The position numbers and the translations under genes were made by a program. 64,000 bases of DNA from Sebastes aleutianus (taxonomy: Eukaryota > Chordata > Actinopteri > Perciformes > Sebastidae), in the NCBI GenBank assembly GCA_916700875.1, contig CAKAKS010000022.1, positions 10,717,013-10,781,012 on the forward strand, written 5' to 3'. Below, in pieces: positions 34,971-44,775 of this stretch. The notes beneath the pieces are model-generated. The model had not been told where the DNA came from. It did not search any database and worked only from the letters and a program-made list of their open reading frames with translations. Position 1 is the first letter of the stretch. Each line of letters begins with the position of its first letter.

Positions 34971-37900
34971 ATGATGGCGGTAGATTTGACTCCTCGCTTC
35001 AGAAGGTTGAACAGCCAAACGAGGAGTTTTCATGATAATATACAGAACGGTAAGACCTGAGTATTAAAGCTAAATAAGTCTAAAGTTATCTAATCTCACC
35101 TTATATATAAAAACAACCACACAAACAAAGCACAGCTGTGTAAACAAATAAATAGTGTGGAGAACAAGTGAATGAGGCCTTCACGGTCTTATAAAAAAGT
35201 AGGTAAAAAGTAGATTATGAGATTGTTATTATTGATGTGTAAGCAGAGTTTTACTGTTGTAGCTGGTCAACGTGGAGCTACATTATATAACAGTGGATAC
35301 AGTTTAATCTATATTAAACAAGGTTTTATAAGTTCAATAAACTACTAAACTATATTTCCCTGCAGGAAAGACAGAAAATAAAGCAAACTGTCTAATTGTT
35401 CTTTTGTGTGTCATTTTTACTTTTAATATATTGTTTTCTTAAAAAGAAGAAATAAAACATGACTAAAGCTATTTTTAAGATCACATTTATTTATTTTATT
35501 TATTTTATTTATTTTATTTATTTTATTTATTTTATTTATTTTATTTATTTTATTTATTTTATTATTTATTTTTATTTATTTCATTTTATTTTTTATTTTA
35601 TTCTGACTATGGTAAAGTAGATCCCTATAAACTATAGCTGTCAGATAAATGTATTCCAGAAAAGTACAATATTTCCCTATGAAATTTAGTAAAAAATGGA
35701 AGTGTAAAGTAGCATAAAAATGGAAATACTCAAGGCAAGGCAAGTTTATTTATATAGCACATTTCATACACAAAGGCAATTCAAAGTGCTTCACATATAT
35801 AAAAGCAAGATAAAAGAGCACAAAGTGCATAAAAGTATAAGTTAAAAGAAAAAGATTAAAAGGATAATAAAAACAATCAAAAGACAGTAAAGTGCAGCAT
35901 TTGATCAATTAAGAAAAGCGTCTGAGAACAGTTTGGTCTTGAGTCTAGATTTGAAAGTGGCCACTGTTGGTGCATCTTTGACCTCATCTGGAAGTTTGTT
36001 CCACAGTTGAGCAGCGTAGCAGCTAAAAGCAGCCTCACCATGTTTCCTTCTGACCTTGGGTACTACTAATAGATTTTTTCCTAGTGACCTTAGAGGTCTA
36101 GTAGGTGTGTACTGCTGAAGCATATCTGAGAGGTAAAGAGGTCAAGTAAAGTACAAGTACCTGAACTTTGCACATAAGTACAATATGTTAATCTGTATTT
36201 ATATTGTAATCTGTACTTAGTTACATTCCACTAACACTACTCGTTTCCAGTGAAATGATGAATATGCCAGTGTCAACTATACTGTTAAAGGTCATATTGA
36301 TAACATTTTTATTTAGACGTATAATTTAAAAAAAATATATATATATATATCAACAGAGCTGTTTGAAAGGTACCAAATAAAATTATGGCTTTTCCAAAAA
36401 GAAATGATTATGAATGTGAATTAATCATTTTTCAATCTTTTGTTTATAATTGGACCTGTATGAAGTCCATCATAACATTTTAGCACTGGGATTCAACGTG
36501 TTTTGACCTCTTTCCCCTCTAACCTCTGTGTCCCTTGACAGGTTTCTCGGGGCCCTTCGGCGCCACCCAGCTGTGGCACAACATCATCCGGGCCCTGCAA
36601 ACCCAGGTGGAGGTGCGCCGCTGTAGAAGGCATCTGCGCGTTCACGCCGAATGCTTCACGGGCTCAGACGCTGTGGACGCCGTCCTCAGCTATTTGATGC
36701 AGAATGTGGTGTTTTGCACGAGCGAAGTGTCTCGCCTCAAAGCTGCTCGTCTCTGCCAGGCTCTGATGGAGGCTAAGGTGTTCGAACCGGTCGGTACGAA
36801 GCTGTTTTGCAGAGACAAGGAGGTGACCTTCGAGGACAGCAGCTGCAGCCTTTACCGTTTTCTGGAATATAAAGTGTCACCCAATTCTGCCATAAAGGAG
36901 TTCAATAGTGACACAGAAAACATGACACCAGAGGAGCATGGGCTTAAGAGGAAGAAGAGCTCCAGGTTGGTTTTAAACACTAATAGTCACACCCAAGATA
37001 TTATCACCTTTTTATATCAAGGTTCAGCTCACTGCTTATTAATCACCATAATTCTTCCTGTTGTTTCAGGAGGCTGAATGAACTGAGGACCATCTCTAAT
37101 CCCCTCGCTGTCGGACCATCAGACAGGAGGGTTGAGAGGCTGCTGAGGAACATCAACCTGCGACCAACCTTGTCTGCAGCTTTAAACACAACCCCTTCTA
37201 CTTCCGCCTTTCTGTCCAAAGCTGGTAAGACTGAGATAATCTGTCAGTATTTGCCAGTATAGTGGGGCAACAATAGTCCATGACAGTTTATTTTCTCCTT
37301 CCCTAGTGGTGGATGAGGTTTGGAAGCAGCAGACGCTGCTGCAGCTGCTGCAGATAGTAGAGTTGCCCATGCTGGACTGCATCCTGACCTCTCCTGCCAG
37401 GGGTCAGCTCCAGGCCTGCAGAGCTCCTCTGGCCACCCAGGACCTGGTTATCTCTAACACATGCCTGGAGAGAGAGCTGCCCAACACCCTTCATCTGCCC
37501 AAGTCAGTGCTCTGATTTAATACTTCAAGCTTTTTTGCACAGTGAACATAAAACTAGAATTATATAAACTGATGCTGTTCATCACCCTTTGTTTTCAGGT
37601 TGGACGGGTGGCTGTCGGCAGCAGCAGACTGCTTGGAGCTCTTTCCCGACCAGCTGATCGTGGTCGCAGGGGAACAGCTCAGCCAACAAGGCAGCGACGT
37701 CTTTTCAGAAGACGACCAGGCAGAGCAGATGGCAAGCCAAAAGAGACTACTCTTTGACACCATTGCCAAGTACTACAGCGGACAGGAAAAAGCTCCGCTT
37801 CTCTCGGGACGCCATCTGGACATACACGCTGCAATTGTGAATTTGCTGGGTGAGACTTGATAAGGTTTTAATCCATTTTCCTGTCATTAAGGTCACTATT

Positions 37901-38190
37901 TTTTTGTCTCTCCATGAAGAAAAATCCTTCGTAGAGATCCTTGACGACATCTTGTTTCTTTCCAGATGAAGGGAAGCTGCAGGATGCCATCAAAGCATCT
38001 CAATTGTGTTTTCGCCTGCTGGAGACGAGCGTCAGAGATGAACTCCGGAGACTACTGGCCTTTATGGCCACAGCAGCTCACCCAGATGCTTGCCGTCTTC
38101 AGAAACAGGTCCTTTTTTCACCTATTCAGCCTATGTTGTACATTGTTGAACTGCTTTCTTAGATTCAAGTGTTCCTTTATTTTGTAGGGT

Positions 38191-38230
<40 letters not shown>

Positions 38231-39184
38231 GGTTGGACTAGTGGTCAATATGTTTGAATCTATTATTGACTTCTGGTGTGTTTCCTTCCAGATTGATAAC
38301 AGGGCCTTGGTCTGCCGCACCTTTCAGAGAGCAATTGTCCAGAATCTTGAACTGACTCGATTCCAAAGCGAAACCCTTGTGCTGTTTCTCATGGACAATT
38401 GTACCGAGCTCTTCAAGGTACACTTTCATTTTTTAATTCAGGCATCATTAACATGCTATTTATAAAAAAAAAATTTAAAAAAGCATATTCTTTTGACATT
38501 TGAAAATCTTCTGTTTATGGCCAATGCTGGTTTATTTTATAAGACCATTCACAATCTGAAGCTGAATGGATGAAACAATAAATAAATAAATAAAGACAGT
38601 GGAAAGGTTTCGCATCACATGAACGTCTTAATAGAAAATTGACTTGAATCAATTTTTTGTCAGAATATAAAAAAACTGTTAAATGATTCAACATTTTAAA
38701 GATTCTGTTTACTGTTTCTTCCTGTAATGAATCCAGACTCCTACATCCCTTATTGAAGCTGTGAGGACACAGTTGAGGACTATGCAGCAGGGAAAAGACC
38801 CTGACTCAATTGCTAGTAAGTCAAATACTACTACAACTAAATATGCACACACTGGCTGACATTACATCATCACATGTGATAACCCTTATACATATGCAGA
38901 AACCTTCAAATGCTGTATGTCCACTGTGCATTACTGCTCCAGTCAAAAACTAATGTCCTCGTCCCTGCTGTCTGTGTGTTGCAGCGTTTGCCTTCTGCCA
39001 GCAGGTGACGCCACAGGAGTACGAGGATCAGCGAGAGGCGACCACCCTGGAGAGCCTCAAACAGCTTCTTCGTGACATCGCCTCCAGCAAAACCATACCT
39101 GTCAAGGAGAGGAGGAGGCTGCTCAAAGAGTTTGAAAAGCATCACCCTGTGGTCTTCCTCCAGCACTTCTCCAGCACCTTCTGA
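34971..39184 (+). CDS. depdc4: DEP domain-containing protein 4
   Basis: Nine exons: 34971-35049, 36542-36965, 37070-37224, 37307-37502, 37599-37849, 37966-38108, 38292-38417, 38737-38815, 38985-39184; phases close to 550 residues. The DEP domain (about residues 35-135) starts FGATQLWHNIIRALQTQVEV and ends FEDSSCSLYRFLEY. The C-terminal half, with DGWLSAAADCLELFPDQ, LLFDTIAKYYS, ETLVLFLMDN and ending FEKHHPVVFLQHF, is the conserved helical region shared by DEPDC4 and DEPDC7. I choose DEPDC4 because scyl2 lies next door, as in human 12q23; by sequence alone DEPDC7 would also fit. Function is poorly known: DEP domains bind membranes or GPCR-linked partners. Two ATGs (34971, 34974) lie in tandem; I took the first. 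Confidence 0.85.
35488..35566. repeat. TTTTATTTA minisatellite
   Basis: About eight copies of a 9-bp unit TTTTATTTA in depdc4 intron 1. Confidence 0.9.
35625..36240 (-). mobile_element. hAT-type MITE split by an L2 insertion
   Basis: The left part (about 35625-35735, with CTGTCAGATAAATGTA and GTACAATATTTCCC) and the right part (about 36138-36230, with AAAGTACAAGTACCTG and TAGTTACATTCCAC) are adjacent in the intact copies at 29836 and 63706, read in reverse. The stretch between is foreign. Confidence 0.7.
35733..36137 (-). mobile_element. 5'-truncated L2-type LINE fragment
   Basis: On the minus strand, 36123-35905 keeps the end of an ORF2-like protein (AFSCYAAQLWNKLPDEV, then FKSRLKTKLF), the hallmark C-terminus of fish L2-type LINEs. 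Its 3' end (AAGTTTATTTATATAGCAC in plus orientation) follows. About five bases, TCAAG, are repeated on both sides. Confidence 0.75.
38190..38231. repeat. TA microsatellite
   Basis: (TA)n with one TGTA interruption, in a depdc4 intron. Confidence 0.9.
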
Positions 39185-40119
39185 AACAAGGGTTTGACTC
39201 ACTAAGTGCACTTCACAAAGCCAGTTTGCAGCGCTTACACTGAAGAATGATAATAATGTAATGCACATCATGGATCCAATTACTGTGGAATACAATAGAT
39301 GCAATGTATAAAAACTTAAAAGGGATTACTGGGGGGGAAAAAATACTCTCTTGAGTCTTAGCCAGCTGTTGCAGGTTGCAATTGGTGAACAGCTTTTGTA
39401 CTAATTGATGTACATCTTGGTCCAGGTATGGATACCATATTTGGATAAACTATTGGAAGTGTGGTGTGAAGAAGTAATGCTGTGCACTTTGATCAGGCAT
39501 TAATATTTCTACATGTCAAATGAAGACTGAATAACAATATTATGGCAGTCATCTTTTGATTTCCAGTTCTACTGTAGCATGCTGTAGTGTGGTTAAGGGA
39601 AAATACTGGTAAACGCAACACCGATGTAGCTGAACAAGGTTTAACACTAACTGTTAGAGATGAAGACAGATCTTTCTTTGAGGATTTCTAAAATTAAAAC
39701 TAATATGAAATGACAGCAGAAAGGGTACTATAATGTATTAGGCTAACCATAGCTCAGGTTAATATAAAACGTTTTAATTTTCAGGGGTTTTAAGCATAAT
39801 TTTAGTGCCAGTATGTTTGTCAAATGTATTTTAATTGTAACTTTTTAGGATTTCACTTGAATGATGGACATTATTCCTTTTCACGGAAGATGTGTAATAA
39901 ATAATGACTTAATATTATTTTAGGCTACTAATTTAATTTTATGATGCCTCAGTTGGTTTGTAATTCTTTTAATTCATGAAGCCATGATCATGCAGAAGTA
40001 ATTTACAGGCAAATGTCATTTCAGTCAGCATCTGTTGTTCTTTACATTCACTGAAATCAAGTTAGATTGCACTTTATGATGCTGAAACATGCTTTATTTT
40101 CTGTTGGAATAACACGTCT

Positions 40120-40125
40120 AATAAA
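40120..40125 (+). promoter_or_regulatory. depdc4: Candidate depdc4 poly(A) signal
   Basis: AATAAA about 935 bp after the stop, followed by a T/G-rich downstream stretch (TTGCTGTAATTTGTTTTATTTG). An earlier AATAAA near 39897 is an alternative. Confidence 0.5.
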
Positions 40126-40278
40126 CGTTTAATTGATGTTCTCTCAAACAAGACTTTGCTGTAATTTGTTTTATTTGTAATGTGTACTAGTGGAGTCCGT
40201 GGATAATCAGTGGTCCTTGATGTGGTTGTAAAAATTAGATATTTCTTCCAGACTGTATAGAGGTTATATTAATACGAT

Positions 40279-41010
40279 GGAGTATTAGGGCCACAATGAG
40301 GGGCCGTAATTTAATCGTAATTTAATGAGTATAAAGTCATACTATTTCAAGAAAAAAAAGTAGTAATATTATGAGAATAATGTCATATCTTTATGAGAAA
40401 ACAAGTCAGTATTACGAGAATAAAGTAATATATTTATGAGAAAAAAGTCGTAATATTACGAGAAAAACAAAGCGTAATATTACGAGAAAAAAAGCATAAT
40501 ATTACACTAATGAAATCCTTACAAAGGAGTATTGGGCCACATTGAGTTGGAAAGATCTGAGATTTTGAAAATAAAGTCATAATATTATGAGAAAAAAGTC
40601 ATAATTTAATGAGAATAAAGTCATACTATTTTCCCCTCTAAAATAACCCGTGAAATGACTACTTAATAATATTATTCCTCATAATATTACTACTTTTTTT
40701 CTGGTAAAGTTATTACTTTATTCTCATATTACGACTTTGTTCTCATAAAGTTATGACTTTATTGTCATTAAATTACAAATTTGTTCTCGTAATATTACGA
40801 CTTCATTCTCATAATATTACGACTTTGTTCTCATAAAGTTATGACTTTATTGTCATTAAATTACAAATTTGTTCTCGTAATATTATGACTTTATTCTCAT
40901 AATATTACGACTTTTTTTCTCATAAAGTTATGACTGTCATTAAATTACAAATTTGTTCTCGTAATATGAATTTATTCTCTAAAGTCTCACGTTTTTTTCC
41001 TCAATGTGGC
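40279..41010. mobile_element. Nested MITE-like elements of the GTAATATTAC family
   Basis: Left-end motifs GGAGTATTAGGGCCACAATG (40279) and GGAGTATTGGGCCACATTGA (about 40527), and a right-end CCTCAATGTGGC (40999-41010), delimit one or two copies. The interior is degenerate GTAATATTACGAG and TAAAGTTATGACTTTATT units. Same family as 22191-22741. Confidence 0.65.
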
Positions 41011-41085
41011 AATGTGTTTACCATTATATTTATTATAGCATTTTGGCACATTTTTCTAATATTATACAGTATATATGTATAATTC

Positions 41086-42071
41086 TTAAAGGGACTATTT
41101 GTAACTTTGTACGCGCATAAATGTAGCGGGTCGTCACACATGCGCGCTCGCATATGCGCGTTTGCGTGTAGCCGCTGTACCCTCCTCCTCTGCCTGCTCT
41201 CCTTCACTCAGACAGCTCAGCTCGCTCCACCTCTAGACGTGAACGCGCGCTCACTCCACACTGCAGAAGAGTTAGTTTAGCTCTGAGAATATCTAGTGAA
41301 TGTACAGGGGACGTTTGTGCAGAAATAACTGCTGCAACTCCTTCAGACCAACAGAGGTTTTCCGTGTCTTGTGAAGTGACGGAGCTCTACAGAGATTTAC
41401 GTTGTCTTAATAATAATAATAATAATAATATATTGGATTTATATAGCGCTTTATAGTAATCTCAAAGACGCTTTAACATAGTCGGGGGGAAAACGGTGTG
41501 AGACAGACAGACAGGAGACGAACGACAAAAAGCGACATACACAGGCACAATCACATACATACACATGGACTGATGGGTAGGGGGAAGGAGGGGGCTACGG
41601 GTAAGCAGATGAGAAAAGATGTGTTTTGAGGCGGGACTGGAATGTGGTGAGGGAATCGGAGTCTCTGATGAGATTGGGGAGTGAGTTCCAGAGCTTGTCT
41701 TCTCGTTACCGACCGGGTGCCGGTGTCTCCTCTGCTCTCTCCGGCTGCGGGCGGAGAGAGCAGGGAGACACGCTGGAGAGCCCCGCTGCATCAGCCTGCA
41801 CTTAGGCAGGAAAAACCAACACTAGGATCAGATCTAAATCATGTTCATGGAGAGACCTTCGTCTGGTCAGCTAACATTACTGCCAAGCAGCTGAAATATA
41901 GAGTGATATTGTGCTTTTAGCTGACGTGTGTCGCGTCACTGTTTTGAGCGATGCTCGTTCAGGTATATTGAGAGCGAGCAAGCGCGAGCCCGACGCTGAC
42001 TTTCGTTGATTTCACGGCCACAGGTGTCGCTGTTAAGAAGCATTTCTGAAAGTTACAAATAGTCCCTTTAA
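41086..42071. mobile_element. TIR element of about 990 bp just upstream of scyl2
   Basis: The left end TTAAAGGGACTATTTGTAAC is repeated inverted as GTTACAAATAGTCCCTTTAA at the right end. There is no transposase. A 3' L2 fragment is nested inside. The element ends about 170 bp before the scyl2 5' exon. Confidence 0.8.
41405..41700 (-). mobile_element. L2-type LINE 3' fragment nested in the TIR element
   Basis: Read on the minus strand, about 41695-41595 encodes LWNSLPNLIRDSDSLTTFQS followed by RLKTHLF and a stop, the usual L2-type C-terminus. The 3' end contains AAAGCGCTATATAAATCCAA and an (ATT)n tail at about 41410-41431. Confidence 0.75.
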
Positions 42072-42229
42072 TAATCGACCAAACCCAAATTTCCAAACTT
42101 TTTTTTCCCAGTTTATTATAATTTATGCAACACTCACTGGAAAAAAAAAAATCCCTCAGTGTTTGTGTACACTGTGAATCAGGAGACTGGATGTAGCCTA
42201 CAGTTTGGTTGCTGATGACGTAGACGCAC

Positions 42230-42405
42230 CTGACAAGCCGGAAGTCGGTTGTCGGTTGACTCCTCGCGCACTGAGCTCATCTCGTCTGCTGCTGTGAGAC
42301 ATGGAGGCTGTGTTTCTCATGTTCCTCATGTTTCTCAGCCACTACTGACAGCGGCACAGCTGAGAGTCCACTTCTAACAAGCAACACAACCCTCTTCATA
42401 TCGAG
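42230..42405 (+). promoter_or_regulatory. scyl2: scyl2 promoter and 5' noncoding exon
   Basis: An ETS-type CCGGAAGT (42238-42245) and a CRE-half TGACGTAG (about 42215) are typical of a TATA-less housekeeping promoter. A donor TCGAG|GTATG follows 42405. The exon has no frame leading into the kinase. A 15-codon upstream ORF runs from 42301 to 42348. Confidence 0.6.
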
Positions 42406-42892
42406 GTATGTCGCTGTAGAGAGTCTGAGTGATAGTTTATGAATGAAACAAACAGACTGTAATGACGCATTGTTGGCTAGTTAGCTACTGTGCTAACTCA
42501 GCTAGCATCGAGCTATCTCTGTCAAACATGCTAAGCGATGAATATAACCTTTAAATGCTTTAACACAACGTTTAAACTATAGTTTAATCGCTCATGAACA
42601 GCCTGTCAAAGCATAATCGTGCTAGTAAGCTGGTGTTAATTAGATTAACTGTCTGGTATCCTGACTGGCTAGCTGGCTAGACTGTGCTAGGAAGGCTCTG
42701 TTGCAGGTGGTGAGGTGAGTTTACCTCTGTTAGTCTGGCCACTACTATCTAAAGCATGTAATGTTGACAGAATCGTGCAAAGTAAATGACTGCAATCATA
42801 AGATAACATCATAACAATGTCAGGGGCTCTTTGGGCAAATACATCCTTCAAACCTGTTGCAGATAAAAAGCTTTAACAGCCTCATGCATGGG

Positions 42893-43950
42893 TAAATATT
42901 TAATGAAATATCTTAATGATTAGGTCTTGTGTCTGGTATATTGATTCCTTTTGTCATGCATTGTTGACTTAGACCTTCTATCCATCACGAGGTAAATAAT
43001 GAGCAGTAACACAGATGTTATAATCAGGCCAGAAATCCTGCAATCTCTCTTAGAACAGTTCCACTTGTTGAAATGAAGCTACCTTTTATTGTTTTGAGTT
43101 AAGACTCAAGTAGATCTGGCTGTTGTAGAAAATGTACTAAATGACAGGGACTGAGAAAGATTGAGACACTTGACACACACATTGACAAAGCTGACATCAT
43201 CAGATTGAGCCATGCTTATTGATATAAACTTGGAAAAAAAAGTTTTGGTGGATTATTTCTCTGTTGTTACAATGCTAATTGGCATTGTATTTTACATCGT
43301 TGGAAAGCCTGTTTATTGACCTTCACAATGATGTCCAACTTGTAAGGATCATGCATTTGTGGGATGAGCAGCACAGCTGATTATGTGGGTAGCGCCCAAG
43401 AAAAATTTGCCAAAATGCTCTGCCAATGAGGCTCCTGACGGTGTATTAAATGAATAAAGTGTAAAATAGCCAATATGTCTTGTTTGTTCCTTGTTACTGA
43501 TAGAGACTTCAATCATCCAATCCACCAAAACAACTCAAAACCAACAGGAGAATACACTGTTTACCATTGGCAGAGCATAATCGACCTAAAAACAAGTTTC
43601 CGAACTTTTTTTCCCAGGTAATTTAATTAAATACCTTTATGATTAGGTCTTGTTATGTCCATGGCTTTGCGTCTGGTATATTGATTGCTTTTGTCATGCA
43701 TTGTTGACTTAGACCGTCTATCCATCACGAGGTAAATAATGAGCAGTAACACAGATATTATAATACCCTTACATTTGAGTAAATCAGGCCATAAATCCTG
43801 CAATCTCTCTTACAACAGTTCCATTTGTTGAAATGAAGCTACCTTTTATTGTTTTGGGTTAGACTCAAGTAGATCTGGCTGTTGTAGAATAGATTGACAC
43901 ACTGACGTAAACATTGACAAAGCTGGCATCATCAGATTGAGCCATGCTTA
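42893..43950. repeat. Tandem duplication inside scyl2 intron 1
   Basis: About 300 bp beginning at ATGATTAGGTCTTG and reaching GATCTGGCTGTTGTAGAA occurs near 42915-43132 and again near 43640-43890. Blocks such as GTCATGCATTGTTGACTTAG and CCATCACGAGGTAAATAATG are identical; offset is about 735 bp. The second copy has two short insertions. Confidence 0.85.
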
Positions 43951-44320
43951 TTGATGTATTTCATATATATGTGCATTTGGCATCGGCTGAGGAGGATACA
44001 TTATATACTGTATATGCAGTACAAGCAGGGATTCTCATTAACAGAATTGGCCAGGGAGGGTCTTGGCAAGGGCTTTCCAATTTTGATTAAGATTTAGTGT
44101 GCTTTGATCCATTTAATAATGATGCTTCATATATTTTTTATGCGTGAATCTGTAAGGAATTAATTATGCATACTGTACCGTTTGCATTTCAATTTATAGA
44201 CTAAAGCTTATTCAGCCTTGTTGCAGAGCAGTGAAATATACATGAAAGTACCACAAGCCCACTTAAGACGGATAAAACCTTGAAGAAATTTCTCACATAG
44301 AAATAATGTGGTCAGCCATG

Positions 44321-44386
44321 TTCTTCTTCTTCTTCTTCTTCTTCTTCTTCTTCTTCTTCTTCTTCTTCTTTTTCTTCTTCTTCTTC
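44321..44386. repeat. TTC microsatellite
   Basis: (TTC)n with one TTT interruption, in scyl2 intron 1. Confidence 0.95.
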
Positions 44387-44775
44387 TCTGACTTCCTGTT
44401 GCCTAACATGCTTTCAAGTCACTCTGAAGTATTTTGAAAGAGAGCCTTAATGTGGCGTGGCTGGGTTTGCTCTGAGTCATTGTATATTTCAGGGGACAGC
44501 TTGGGCTGTTATGGTGCTTATTCTCCTCAGCCAGCACAGGCAGGACGCCGGTGGCCACTTTGATGTGCAAATTTTAAAGCAGGTGCATTTTTAAAGTGCA
44601 TGTCGAATGGATTGTTGAAGGCTTTTGCTTGGCTAGAAAGGGTTATGCTCCAGCTTCCTCCTTCAGTGATTGCAAAGACTTTTGTGATTTTAACGTTGGA
44701 CTGACTATAAACTTACCTGTCCTGGGTGGTCTGTCATTCACCTCTCTCACTTCAGCTGCCAGGTCAGGCGTGAAC

